Source of the DNA: Shimazuella alba
Lineage (GTDB): Bacteria; Bacillota; Bacilli; Thermoactinomycetales; Thermoactinomycetaceae
Length of the DNA: 64,000 nt
Assembly: GCF_009831235.1 (NCBI RefSeq)
Contig: NZ_WUUL01000003.1
Span: forward strand, 327,773 to 391,772
Direction: 5' to 3'
Shown here: positions 47,386 through 56,888 of the stretch, piece after piece
Layout: every line of letters starts with the position of its first letter
Numbering within the stretch: position 1 is the stretch's first letter
Made by a program: the position numbers and the translations under genes
The notes under the pieces: generated by a model
Database searches by the model: none
Told to the model about the DNA's origin: nothing
What the model saw: only the letters and a program-made list of their open reading frames with translations

Positions 47386-48162
47386 CTAGAGATTGCGTAA
47401 ATAACGTATCGGGAGTTTTCCCTTCTTAGTGGATTCTCGCACTTCCATCAGCCGTATTCTACCATATCCTCTAACAGAAATCACATCACCTGTTGTAACA
47501 AAGTAATCAGGTCTATCAATCTTTTGCCAGTTTACTTTGCACTTTCCAAGCCGAACCAAGTCTACTGATTTGGATCTAGATATTCGACAAACTGCAGCAA
47601 TGATAGTATCCAGTCGCAAGGAGGAGACAATAGTATGTTGTTCTATACCTGCTTGGTGATCAGTCCATAATTGATCACGAACAATCTCCGAAATGATAAT
47701 CCCCTTTCTCCCGACTTTTGTCAAGGTCCCCATTACATAATCTTTCATCTCTTTTGCAAGAATCAGATCAGCTCCATCTGAATTGGGCAGGATATCACCT
47801 AACATGTGTCGCTGGATTCCTAACCCGAGTATGGAACCGAGAACTTCCCTATGCTCCAGGGTTGACTCGCTCGTCATCCGAAGAAAGAGGAGGGAAAAAG
47901 ATTGTTCATTTGGCAATATATAGTTAGGATATATACAAACTCGACACCTTTCAGCAGTGCCATATCCACCATCTATTGCCATAAGAATATCTCGATGTTC
48001 ACGCCTAACTAGTGTGCCAAGTATATATTGCTCTCTTGGATCTAAAAATGGGGTGACGACTTCTTGATGTCGAACAGATGCCTGATAAATCCAATCGAAA
48101 CATCTTTCTATAAAAGCATGTTCTTCTTTACGAAAATGAGCTAAAAATTGGTAATCACGCAT
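47386..48162 (-). CDS. ylmH: YlmH, S4-domain RNA-binding protein
   Basis: 258 residues. The N-terminal part has FLDPREQYILGTLVRREHRD and a central segment IQRHMLGDILPN; the S4 domain is at about 183-245 (LRLDTIIAAVCRISRSKSVD, GDVISVRGYGR). YlmH binds stalled large-subunit peptidyl-tRNA complexes in Bacillus. It lies between ylmG and divIVA, as expected. Confidence 0.93.
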   Translation of the reverse strand: MRDYQFLAHFRKEEHAFIERCFDWIYQASVRHQEVVTPFLDPREQYILGTLVRREHRDILMAIDGGYGTAERCRVCIYPNYILPNEQSFSLLFLRMTSESTLEHREVLGSILGLGIQRHMLGDILPNSDGADLILAKEMKDYVMGTLTKVGRKGIIISEIVRDQLWTDHQAGIEQHTIVSSLRLDTIIAAVCRISRSKSVDLVRLGKCKVNWQKIDRPDYFVTTGDVISVRGYGRIRLMEVRESTKKGKLPIRYLRNL

Positions 48163-48172
48163 AGTTGTGCTC

Positions 48173-48457
48173 CTATAAAATCAGAGAAACGAACCAAAAC
48201 CAAACCGTTAACAATCCATATTCTACTAATTGCAATGCAAAAATTGCAACGATTGGAGAGAAGTCAATCATGGCGATCGGTGGAATAAACCGGCGAAAAA
48301 TACTCAAGTATGGATCTACTATTTTTTCAATCGTGATACCAATAGGTGAATCTTTAGCTTGAGGGACCCAAGACATAAGGATATATATAATGAGTAAAAT
48401 CTGAAAGATGTAAAATCCCCATCTAATAATACTAGGTACATATTCAAGTAAGTACAT
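48173..48457 (-). CDS. ylmG: YggT-family membrane protein YlmG
   Basis: 94 residues, two membrane segments around PYLSIFRRFIPP, the conserved YggT motif. It stands between sepF and ylmH, and the homologues are linked to division or membrane organisation. Confidence 0.92.
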   Translation of the reverse strand: MYLLEYVPSIIRWGFYIFQILLIIYILMSWVPQAKDSPIGITIEKIVDPYLSIFRRFIPPIAMIDFSPIVAIFALQLVEYGLLTVWFWFVSLIL

Positions 48458-48481
48458 GGCTTAAGTCACCTCAACTGAGAA

Positions 48482-48886
48482 TTAAAAAGTATCGTCGTTC
48501 ATGATCTCTGTAATCGTTCCTTGCACATCTACGTTTGCAGGTGTACAAATAAATATATGATCCCCTACACGCTGAATCGATCCACCTAAAGCATAGACGG
48601 TACCGCTAAGAAAATCAATCACACGTTTGGCTTGATCTCGTCTAACACGATGTAAGTTTACGACGACTGGACGATGACTTTTTAGATTATCTGCAATTTC
48701 CTGTGTCTCTTCAAACACACGTGGTTCTATTAAAATTAAGCGGATGTTTTTTTGTGTATGTAATGACACAATATTGCTTTTTCCTTTTGCAGTATTATTT
48801 GCATCTCTGTCCAAATCTACCTCTTCAAACTGCTCATCATCATCATTCATTCCAAAAAAATTCATAAAGCGTCCCATAACTGTCAC
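48482..48886 (-). CDS. sepF: cell-division protein SepF
   Basis: 134 residues. An N-terminal amphipathic membrane anchor (MGRFMNFFGM) and acidic linker are followed by the SepF core (about 50-130: VFEETQEIADNLKSHRPVVV NLHRV, RVIDFLSGTVYALGGSIQRV). SepF polymerises into rings and tethers FtsZ to the membrane. The start could be the ATG at codon 4. Confidence 0.95.
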   Translation of the reverse strand: MTVMGRFMNFFGMNDDDEQFEEVDLDRDANNTAKGKSNIVSLHTQKNIRLILIEPRVFEETQEIADNLKSHRPVVVNLHRVRRDQAKRVIDFLSGTVYALGGSIQRVGDHIFICTPANVDVQGTITEIMNDDTF

Positions 48887-48910
48887 AATCCTCTCCTCCC
48901 TAATGGGTGT

Positions 48911-49591
48911 TTAGGAGCTTGTCCCCACTAAAACAGAACCAAGTCGCACAAAGGTTGCACCTTCCTCTATCGCAATCTCAAAATCCTGCGACATGCCCAT
49001 TGATAAGTGTGGAACAGCAAATTTTTGGCGTTGAAGCTCTCTTTGTAAATCTCTCAACTCCCGAAAAATAGGTCGGACTTCTTCGCGGTTAGGAGTATTT
49101 GGTGCCATCGTCATCAGGCCCACAAGCTCAATATGAGAGAAATTCGCCATTGACCTTACAAAATCATTTAATTCGACAGGAGAAATTCCAAATTTTGTTT
49201 TTTCTCCTGATACATTAACTTGTAAAAAACATTTCATCTTGTGGTTTCCTGCAGCACAACGTTTCTCTAACTCCGCAGCTAGTTGCAAACTTTCCAATGC
49301 GTGGAAATACTCAAAACGTCCCACTACTTCCTTTGCTTTGTTTCGTTGCAGGTGTCCGATAAAATGCCATGTTCCTTTATCACCTAGTTGATTCCACTTC
49401 GGAACTGCATGTTGCACACGGCTTTCCCCAATATGCAAACATCCCGATTCAAGAACTTGTTTGGTTGTTTCTGTATCTACATATTTTGTCACGGCTACAA
49501 CTTCTACCTCTTTTGGATCTCGACCAACACGGGAACATGCAAGTTCAATACGCTGTTGTATTTCCGTGATCCTTTCAGCGAATTGTGTCAT
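48911..49591 (-). CDS. ylmE: YggS-family PLP-binding protein YlmE
   Basis: 226 residues, PLP-barrel. The PLP lysine is in VVAVTKYVDTE, and HFIGHLQRNK, QVNVSGEKTKFG and LSMGMSQDFEIAI are diagnostic. The family maintains pyridoxal phosphate homeostasis. Its stop is adjacent to the ylmD reading frame. Confidence 0.95.
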   Translation of the reverse strand: MTQFAERITEIQQRIELACSRVGRDPKEVEVVAVTKYVDTETTKQVLESGCLHIGESRVQHAVPKWNQLGDKGTWHFIGHLQRNKAKEVVGRFEYFHALESLQLAAELEKRCAAGNHKMKCFLQVNVSGEKTKFGISPVELNDFVRSMANFSHIELVGLMTMAPNTPNREEVRPIFRELRDLQRELQRQKFAVPHLSMGMSQDFEIAIEEGATFVRLGSVLVGTSS

Positions 49592-50404
49592 TTATTCGTT
49601 ACTCCTTCTTTTCCCAATAAACGCAACCATTCTTCCTGCGCTTGATCCTTCTCTTCGGTGAGAAAAAAATAAAGTATCTTCACATTGGGTACATCTTTGA
49701 CTAACCAAAATTTGGCTTGATTTAAGACCAGCTAATAGCAATAATTGTTTATTTGCTTCTTTCAAATCTAAATAATAATGGCCATTGGTTGTTGCTGTAA
49801 TCATAGACGATTGGAACACATCAGGCAACACCTGATGAAGCGGTTCCACGACGCGATCATCGACTTTATAACAACATGATCCAATAGATGGACCAATAGC
49901 AACCATTATCTGCTTCTTATCCGCTCCTAACTCCTGAAATTTTTCAATCATGCTCACACCAATGTTTTTCACGGTTCCCTTCCAACCTGCATGAGCTACC
50001 CCAATGATATCGCTATCAGGACTATAAAATAGAAGAGGTACACAATCTGCATAAAAAGAAGCTAGCAAAATATCAGACTCATGGGTAATAAGTCCATCTG
50101 TATCAGCAAACGCAGAATCTCGTGATTCTCTTCCTCTTCCACGGTTGGAACTTTCTATGATTTTGATGTGGTTGTCATGTACTTGTTCACCACAAGTCCA
50201 ACTTTCAAAAGGGAACGATAAAGTATGCGTTAAGCTCTTACGACTTTCAATCACATGTTTGGGATCATTCCCAACATGTAACGCGTAATTGCGATTCTGT
50301 TCTGTTCGAGTACTCATACCAACAACAAGATGTGAATATTGTGATTCCCATGATGCTACATGTAAATAGGGATGATTTTTACTATATAATACAAATGGTT
50401 CCAT
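49592..50404 (-). CDS. ylmD: YlmD, laccase-domain purine nucleoside phosphorylase / polyphenol oxidase family
   Basis: 270 residues. Zinc/active-site residues of the YfiH/YlmD family are present in YADCVPLLFY, GVAHAGWKGTV and GPSIGSCCYKV. Members act on purine nucleosides rather than as classical laccases. It directly precedes ylmE. Confidence 0.92.
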   Translation of the reverse strand: MEPFVLYSKNHPYLHVASWESQYSHLVVGMSTRTEQNRNYALHVGNDPKHVIESRKSLTHTLSFPFESWTCGEQVHDNHIKIIESSNRGRGRESRDSAFADTDGLITHESDILLASFYADCVPLLFYSPDSDIIGVAHAGWKGTVKNIGVSMIEKFQELGADKKQIMVAIGPSIGSCCYKVDDRVVEPLHQVLPDVFQSSMITATTNGHYYLDLKEANKQLLLLAGLKSSQILVSQRCTQCEDTLFFSHRREGSSAGRMVAFIGKRRSNE

Positions 50405-50488
50405 GCAGATAGCCTCCCTATGTCTTATCTTAACATTTCAAAAGAGACTACACCAAAATAAAAAAGTGATTCCTATTAAGGAATCATG

Positions 50489-50758
50489 TTATTTTTGTGT
50501 ATACTGTTCCATTTCTTGGTATCTGTTACCTAAACGAACCAAAATAACATCTGAACCAATCTTTACAATTTGGTTCCAAGGAATCACAACTTCTTGTCCA
50601 CTAGATAACCAACTAAATAACTTTTGTTCTGTCGGGACAACAATTGCTTTGACCATTCCTTGTTTCAAGTCAAGTTCTAAGTCTTGGATCTGACCCAGCT
50701 TTTTTCCATCTGCAATATTGACAACATCTTTTGCTTGCAACTCTGATATCTTCATCAT
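50489..50758 (-). CDS. ylmC: YlmC/YmxH-type PRC-barrel sporulation protein
   Basis: About 89 residues from MMKISELQAKDVVNIADGKK, a PRC-barrel with LGQIQDLELDLKQGMVKAIV. The start was set here because GAGGTG lies 7-8 bases upstream; an in-frame extension of 33 residues is unlike the family. YlmC/YmxH proteins are expressed in sporulation. Its usual neighbour sigG is displaced by a dehydrogenase gene. Confidence 0.85.
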   Translation of the reverse strand: MMKISELQAKDVVNIADGKKLGQIQDLELDLKQGMVKAIVVPTEQKLFSWLSSGQEVVIPWNQIVKIGSDVILVRLGNRYQEMEQYTQK

Positions 50759-50868
50759 ATCCGTACACCTCATTATGCAAGTATGTAACAGTATATGAAG
50801 TGACCAGATAGTTAAACACTCCCATGCCTCACTTGACAAGGGAATATCGTTTTTCACTTTTTTATTTA

Positions 50869-52308
50869 CTAAATCTTAAGGGATATATATTTGGTGACTA
50901 AATACTCTTCCATCCCTTCCGTTGCTCCTTCTCTTCCTAAGCCACTCTGCTTGACTCCACCAAAAGGAGCTTGTGTGGTAGAAGGAACTCCATCATTCCA
51001 ACCAACGATGCCATACTCTAGTTTTTCAGCCAATCGATATCCTCTACTGACATCTTGGGTAAAAATATACGCAGCTAATCCATATGGGCTATTATTTGCT
51101 AATCGGATCACTTCTTCTTCGCTGGAAAACTTCTGCACAGGAGCGACTGGTCCAAACGTTTCCTCAGACATGATTCTCATATGCTCATCCATATCAACTA
51201 GCAGGGTCGGTTTAAAGAAAAATACGTCTTTTTCTTCATTTGTTATCCCGTTTCCGCCAACCACACATCTTGCACCTTTTTCCAGAGCATCTTCCACTTG
51301 TCTCGCTACTTTTTCAAATCCTTTACGATCAATCAGAGGACCGATATCCGTTTCGGATTGAAACCCATTGCCCACTACTAATTTCTCTATCTGTGGTGAA
51401 AGCTTTTCAATAAACGCCTCATAAATCGATGCATGCACATAAACACGATTGGTACATACACAGGTCTGACCACTATTGCGAAATTTACTTGCAACTAATG
51501 CATCTACTGCTTGATCCAAATTTGCATCTTCACAAACGATAAATGGAGCATGTCCTCCTAATTCCAAAGAAATTCGCTTGATTTGCTCAGCACTTTGTGC
51601 CATTATCTTTCTGCCAACTTCGGTAGAACCCGTGAAAGAAATCTTACGAACGCGAGAATCTTTCATAATCGTCTTGGTAAATTCATTTGGTTCTGCACAC
51701 ACCACATTAAAGACTCCACTCGGAATTCCTGCTTCTAACGATAGCTGAGCTAATCGTAATGCGGCTAAAGGGGTCTGCTCTGCTGGTTTTACCAAGAAAG
51801 TGCACCCCGCAGCAAGTGCAGGACCTAGTTTTCGCGTAATCATAGAAGCTGGAAAATTCCAAGGGGTAATCGCTGCTACCACCCCGACCGGTTCCTTCCG
51901 AACTTGAATGTGGTGATTCTCTGTTTTACCAGGAACGATTCGTCCGTAAATCCGCTTTCCTTCCTCAGCAAACCAAGTGAGAAAGGAGGCTGCATAATCG
52001 ACTTCTCCTAATGATTCTGCTATAGGTCGTCCCATTTCTCGGGTGATTAATTCTGCTAATTCTTGTTTGCTTCGCATTATCAACTCCACGAATTTATGCA
52101 TCAAAAAAGCTCTGTCACTCGCTGTTTTCGCTTTCCAGCCTTCTAGTGCTCTGCTTGCAGCATCTATCGCAAGCGAAGTATGTTCAATCCCATCAAAAGT
52201 TACTGTTCCCACTAGTTCACCCGTAGCTGGATCTGTGACACGAAGTTTTTGAAGCCCATCCTCTACTGATTTTCCATCGATAAAGTTTCCAAAGTGGTAA
52301 GGTTGCAT
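50869..52308 (-). CDS. NAD(P)-dependent succinate-semialdehyde-type dehydrogenase
   Basis: 479 residues of the aldehyde dehydrogenase superfamily. Catalytic Glu249 is in LELGGHAP and nucleophile Cys283 in GQTCVC; the paired Cys285 is typical of succinate-semialdehyde dehydrogenases (GabD-like). TPWNFPASMITRKLGPALAA and FTGSTEVGRK bind NAD(P). It interrupts the sigG-ylmC neighbourhood. Substrate is inferred and could be another semialdehyde. Confidence 0.9.
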   Translation of the reverse strand: MQPYHFGNFIDGKSVEDGLQKLRVTDPATGELVGTVTFDGIEHTSLAIDAASRALEGWKAKTASDRAFLMHKFVELIMRSKQELAELITREMGRPIAESLGEVDYAASFLTWFAEEGKRIYGRIVPGKTENHHIQVRKEPVGVVAAITPWNFPASMITRKLGPALAAGCTFLVKPAEQTPLAALRLAQLSLEAGIPSGVFNVVCAEPNEFTKTIMKDSRVRKISFTGSTEVGRKIMAQSAEQIKRISLELGGHAPFIVCEDANLDQAVDALVASKFRNSGQTCVCTNRVYVHASIYEAFIEKLSPQIEKLVVGNGFQSETDIGPLIDRKGFEKVARQVEDALEKGARCVVGGNGITNEEKDVFFFKPTLLVDMDEHMRIMSEETFGPVAPVQKFSSEEEVIRLANNSPYGLAAYIFTQDVSRGYRLAEKLEYGIVGWNDGVPSTTQAPFGGVKQSGLGREGATEGMEEYLVTKYISLKI

Positions 52309-52629
52309 TTGTTTTCACCTTTCCTCCATAGCATATTCTTAAAATCGTGTAATCTATAATGCATATGATGCATCTTCTGTATGAGTTTCAATAATATATT
52401 ATCAATCGAGATCAAGAGTTTTACTTGAATCGATCAATTTTCCCAAAAATGAAAAATAAATAAAAATGAAAATGTCCAATACTGTAAAAAAACTTCAAAT
52501 CCTAAATATTTCTATTTAAATGTATGATTTACCAATACTTTGTTCTCTTTTATTTATGTATAGTAAAGAAATAGAGGGGACGAAACATACTTATATTATT
52601 CGGTTTGGATACTACAGGGAGGAAACTAT
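52309..52629. other. divergent promoter region
   Basis: About 320 AT-rich bases between divergent genes. It must hold promoters for both the dehydrogenase and the LPKTA protein. No confident element was chosen. Confidence 0.5.
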
Positions 52630-53583
52630 ATGAAAAGATTTACTACTATTCCTTTTCTTACTTTGCTTTTTGCAGTTTTCTTATTATCCAGTGGTCCAAC
52701 TGCTATTTTTGCGGAGTCAAATCCTAATATTATACAGAGCGTAGTAAATACCGCAAATACGGATCAGCAAGTGAGTAAACAAAATAATGACGTACAATTG
52801 AAGATTGAAGATAAAAATACAGAAAAAAATCAATTGAGAGCAACCATACTTAATGCTAAAAAAATAGAAGGTGTTTGGACCTACTACTTTAACGGAGTGA
52901 AGCAAGATTCCAAAGAGCACAATGAAACTTCTTTTAATATTCCATTAAAGTATACCTTCGGGGATGATGAAGTGGATGTAAAAGTTGACTTTAAAGGAAA
53001 AGTAGATGGAAAAAGGGTGACATTGACTGACAATTTCGAAATATTCGGATTAAAAGTTACCTATGATAACTCAATCAAAGGCAAAGACCGGTTTAAAATT
53101 AAAGTCACGAATATCGAAAAATCCAATGGAACTTGGAAAGTGAAGGTGGAAGATGAAAAAGGAAAAGTGGTTGGGAAGTTCACTAAGAAAAATGTAAACG
53201 GACTTACATTTTCCCACGCTTTTTCCGACTTCAAAAACGGAACATACAAAGTAACCTTCTCTTTTGATGGAAAAATGCATGATTATGGTGAGCAAATCAA
53301 GTTTGATTACTCCAAAGAGTTTCAAATTAACAATGATACTCCCCAAACTCCAGCTGAAAACAACAATGATGAAAACAATGATCAAACCACTGAGCCGGAC
53401 ACTGGAAACTCCGATTCGGAAACAACAATGCCACAACCAAGTCCTTCAACAGATACAAATAAAACAGTAACCACTGGAGGAACATTACCAAAAACAGCTA
53501 CCAGCTATCCTATTATGCTTGTAGCAGGAGCAGTTCTTCTTCTCTTTGGTGTAGTAATGTATCACAGAAACCGATCATCTTAG
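52630..53583 (+). CDS. sortase-anchored surface protein (LPKTA motif)
   Basis: 317 residues. Signal peptide 1-28 (FLLSSGPTAIFAES). A beta-rich ectodomain of two related halves follows: TILNAKKIEGVWTYYFNGVK and VTNIEKSNGTWKVKVEDEKG. A Thr/Pro/Asn-rich wall stretch precedes LPKTA at 286-290, then a membrane segment and RNRSS. LPxTA is the pattern of class D sortases, which in Bacillus act on mother-cell and stationary-phase proteins. AGGGAGGAAAC precedes the ATG. No sortase gene is in the window. Confidence 0.85.
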   Translation: MKRFTTIPFLTLLFAVFLLSSGPTAIFAESNPNIIQSVVNTANTDQQVSKQNNDVQLKIEDKNTEKNQLRATILNAKKIEGVWTYYFNGVKQDSKEHNETSFNIPLKYTFGDDEVDVKVDFKGKVDGKRVTLTDNFEIFGLKVTYDNSIKGKDRFKIKVTNIEKSNGTWKVKVEDEKGKVVGKFTKKNVNGLTFSHAFSDFKNGTYKVTFSFDGKMHDYGEQIKFDYSKEFQINNDTPQTPAENNNDENNDQTTEPDTGNSDSETTMPQPSPSTDTNKTVTTGGTLPKTATSYPIMLVAGAVLLLFGVVMYHRNRSS

Positions 53584-53670
53584 TCTTTGATCAGATATTA
53601 CGACTTAATGAATAAAGTAATAATAACCAGTCCCCTCTTAGTAGTCCCTAATAATATTCATAAATACAAC

Positions 53671-53701
53671 AAAACCCAGTGGCGATAAAGCACTGGGTTT
53701 T
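53671..53701. terminator. bidirectional terminator, surface protein / sigG
   Basis: AAAACCCAGTG pairs with CACTGGGTTTT around 9 bases, between convergent genes. Confidence 0.88.
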
Positions 53702-53706
53702 GTTTT

Positions 53707-54483
53707 TCATGTCACATAGCGATGCATTTGATGGATAGCAGCTTTTTCCAATCGCGAGACTTGCGCTTGAGAAATACCGATCTCATCAGCAACTTCCATC
53801 TGCGTTTTTCCTTCAAAAAAACGCATCGATAAAATCATTTTTTCTCTGTCGTTTAACCTAGCTAGTGCTTCCTTTAATGCGATTTCTTCTACCCATTGAA
53901 TATCTTTTGCTTTCTCATCACTTATTTGATCCATCACATAGATTGGGTCGCCACCATCCTGAAAAACGGGTTCAAATAAGGAAACAGGGTCTTGAATCGC
54001 ATCTAATGCAAAGACAACATCTTCTTTGGGCACACCTAACGCTTTCGAAATCTCCTGAACCGTGGGTTCTCGTGAATGCCGGTTGGTAAGGTTGTCCCTC
54101 ATTTGAAGTGCTTTATAGGCGATATCTCGTAAAGATCGAGACACACGAATAGGATTATTATCCCTTAAATAACGGCGGATTTCGCCGATGATCATCGGAA
54201 CTGCGTACGTGGAAAACTTGACGTTTTGACCCAAATCAAAATTATCAATGGCTTTCATCAAACCAATACAACCAACTTGAAATAGGTCGTCGACACATTC
54301 GCCACGGTTATGGAAACGCTGAATAACACTTAGAACCAAACGGAGATTTCCACTGACTAGTTTTTCTCTGGAATCAATATCTCCTGCCTGATACTCGCGA
54401 AACAGCTCTCTCATTTCCTGGTTTTTTAGGACTGGTAATTTGGATGTATCTACTCCACAAATTTCTACTTTGTTTCGCGCCAA
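53707..54483 (-). CDS. sigG: late forespore sigma factor G
   Basis: 258 residues. The N-terminus MARNKVEICGVDTSKLPVLK is diagnostic for sigma-G. Region 2 has VGCIGLMKAIDNFDLGQNVK FSTYA and region 4 ends in the HTH EVADEIGISQAQVSRLEKAA. It directs forespore genes after engulfment. An AGGAGGGAC ribosome site precedes the start. Confidence 0.96.
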   Translation of the reverse strand: MARNKVEICGVDTSKLPVLKNQEMRELFREYQAGDIDSREKLVSGNLRLVLSVIQRFHNRGECVDDLFQVGCIGLMKAIDNFDLGQNVKFSTYAVPMIIGEIRRYLRDNNPIRVSRSLRDIAYKALQMRDNLTNRHSREPTVQEISKALGVPKEDVVFALDAIQDPVSLFEPVFQDGGDPIYVMDQISDEKAKDIQWVEEIALKEALARLNDREKMILSMRFFEGKTQMEVADEIGISQAQVSRLEKAAIHQMHRYVT

Positions 54484-54634
54484 GAAAAGTCCCTCCTCAG
54501 GATGAAATCATGTTAAGTATCTCCTTCGGAGGGAAAATTATAATGAATAGGTATAAAATGTAAATTAACTAATTTGTTTTAGTAGTCATCCTCTTAAGAC
54601 TTAAGATGAAAACACAGAGAATACAAGGATTTTG

Positions 54635-55357
54635 TTAAACCATTTTATTAAACTCTTTCCGCAATCGTTTAATAATTCTCTTTTCTAGTCTTGAAATATA
54701 AGATTGTGAAATGCCTAACATATCTGCAACATCTTTTTGTGTCTTTTCTTCTCCACCATTTAATCCAAAGCGGAGAACCATAATTTTTTTCTCTCGTTCA
54801 GATAGACTGTCGAGAGCAGTACGTAAAATTTTCTTATCTACTTGATCTTCAATATCGCGGTAAATGGTATCATTCTCTGTTCCTAATATATCCGATAGTA
54901 ACAATTCATTACCGTCCCAATCGGTATTGAGAGGCTCATCAAATGATACCTCTGAGCGAATTTTATTATTGCGACGAAGAAACATTAAGATTTCATTTTC
55001 AATACAGCGAGACGCATACGTAGCAAGTTTGATCTTTTTACTCGGGTCAAAGGTGTTAACTGCTTTGATTAAACCGATTGTCCCAATGGACACCAAGTCT
55101 TCGATATTGATCCCTGTATTCTCAAATTTACGAGCAATATAAACCACTAAACGCAGGTTACGTTCAATCAACATTGCCCGTACTGCTGCATCTCCACTTG
55201 GAAGACGTACTAATAAATGCTCTTCTTCTTCACGTGATAGAGGGGGTGGAAGTGCTTCACTTCCGCCGATATAATAAATCTCTTTTCCCCTTAACCCCAT
55301 TTGTATAAGTAAACGATACCAAAATAGTTGCGCAAATAATCTCCATTTTACCAACAT
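54635..55357 (-). CDS. sigE: early mother-cell sigma factor E (pro-sigma-E)
   Basis: 240 residues. The N-terminal pro-sequence ends around [16 protein letters not shown], where SpoIIGA cleaves. Regions 2 and 4 are clear ([20 protein letters not shown] and [20 protein letters not shown]). It follows spoIIGA by 21 bases, the conserved spoIIG operon. Confidence 0.97.
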   Translation of the reverse strand: MLVKWRLFAQLFWYRLLIQMGLRGKEIYYIGGSEALPPPLSREEEEHLLVRLPSGDAAVRAMLIERNLRLVVYIARKFENTGINIEDLVSIGTIGLIKAVNTFDPSKKIKLATYASRCIENEILMFLRRNNKIRSEVSFDEPLNTDWDGNELLLSDILGTENDTIYRDIEDQVDKKILRTALDSLSEREKKIMVLRFGLNGGEEKTQKDVADMLGISQSYISRLEKRIIKRLRKEFNKMV

Positions 55358-55378
55358 GGTATAACCTCCTAATTCAAG

Positions 55379-56287
55379 CTAACTTACAATGGATAAACAA
55401 GAAGGATGAATAATCGCCTGATAGGAACCATCGGTCGATAATTGCCCGACATCTATTCCTATGAGTATTTTTCCGACATTATTCCACTGATTATCTCTCC
55501 AGATTTCTACTTGATCTGGTTTGAACGCGATCATCATATCACTGTCTGTTCCAGCTGCACGATAAGGGATGATGCGGATTTTGATCATCCATTCTGGTGG
55601 AATATCAGACCAGCTCTGCTCCCAATCTTTTGATAGAAACATTTTATGAACCTCAATAGGCAGATACTCCATCAATTGTTTCATCTCTACTAACATCACT
55701 GGTGCCCGTGTGATTGGGTCCCTGAGTTGATTTCCGGTATCCACCAATCCTGTACATTCAAAACTCTTTCCTTGTATCTGGATTTTGACTGCTGTCATAT
55801 ACTGCTCGATTTGATCTCTTTCTTTCATAGACTGAAACGAAAACTTTGTATAAAGCCATACCAGCGGAAAACCAATCATAATGAAAACCCAAGAGACAGG
55901 TGAACCCCATCCTTTTGTTTCTGTAAATAATATTCCTCCTGCTACTTGCGCATCTCCCGCCACAATATAATGCAGTGCAACCATCGCACCTCCTGTTACA
56001 AAACAAACAAAATAGAAAACACCTAATGTTCGGATAAATGCAATTGGATTGCGATAGCCAAATACAATCCATATCATCAGGATAGAAGACAAAATCTTAA
56101 TAGGAAGTGTATAAGCAATTGTAAAATTAGGCCACAGATGGAGAGTGGCATACAGCCCACCAACAAACGATGAAGAGAGCAAACGCAGCATACTCGTTCT
56201 CTCCTTCCGTATACCAGAGGTTAGCCATAGCAAGAGAAAGTCGATACAACCATTTAAAAGAAACACGACATCTGCATATACAACCAG
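55379..56287 (-). CDS. spoIIGA: sporulation sigma-E processing peptidase SpoIIGA
   Basis: About 302 residues. Five N-terminal membrane segments are followed by an aspartic-protease-like domain with the catalytic motif GLVDTGNQL. The N-terminus of the family (xVYxDVxxLLN) is matched by VVYADVVFLLNGCIDFLLLW. That forces a start upstream of the GTG at 56266. The only codon between an in-frame TAG and this sequence that could start is CTG at 56287, with GGAGAGGGA just upstream. The start is therefore unusual and uncertain. Confidence 0.9.
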   Translation of the reverse strand: MVVYADVVFLLNGCIDFLLLWLTSGIRKERTSMLRLLSSSFVGGLYATLHLWPNFTIAYTLPIKILSSILMIWIVFGYRNPIAFIRTLGVFYFVCFVTGGAMVALHYIVAGDAQVAGGILFTETKGWGSPVSWVFIMIGFPLVWLYTKFSFQSMKERDQIEQYMTAVKIQIQGKSFECTGLVDTGNQLRDPITRAPVMLVEMKQLMEYLPIEVHKMFLSKDWEQSWSDIPPEWMIKIRIIPYRAAGTDSDMMIAFKPDQVEIWRDNQWNNVGKILIGIDVGQLSTDGSYQAIIHPSCLSIVS

Positions 56288-56888
56288 CTAGTCCCTCTCC
56301 TCTCCCTCTAACCTTGTGTAAAGTATAAAAGATATATATTGCTAAGTCTGTTGAAACTTGCCTAACTAATTTCATTTCTTTTGACGAAATAAACAGAAAA
56401 AAAGCAGTCTATCTTCCTTCTATACAAAACAAAAAAGCCGCCTATGACGCGACTTTCCTGTTTTTCGCATTTGATATCGGGACAACTGATTTTTTTTCTA
56501 GACATATTTCCCTAGAGGGAGACAAACTACGATTACTTCTTTCCACTATGGACGAAATGCGGCTCTGAAGATATTTCAGCTTCAAGAAGCTCGCGATGAA
56601 TTCAAATGGAATCTCATTTCGACTCAGATTTTCGAAAAAATCTTCTTCCTCCCAGACACACGACTCTACCAGTAATTGATTCGTTCCTGATTCTTTCGAA
56701 TAAAGTCTTTATGTTCTAATTTCAATACAAGTCTTAATCACCTTCATGCATGGCGTAATCTTCTCTTAGAGGGATAGAATGTTTCTTCCAGAATCGAATT
56801 CCTCTTGTCAATTTTTATCGTAAACTGTCCCACTTAGCTTGCCAATATATCTATGAAACCTCATCATTTGATCAGTGAGTCTTTATCA
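56288..56888. other. spacer with a decayed reading frame between spoIIGA and the P450 gene
   Basis: A minus-strand frame without a start codon (about 56698-56447) reads ESCVWEEEDFFENLSRNEIP FEFIASFLKLKY and ends VSNAKNRKVAS-like; it is preceded by stops. A terminator-like hairpin with a T run lies at 56432-56453. This may be a relic of a lost gene. Nothing else was identified. Confidence 0.4.
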
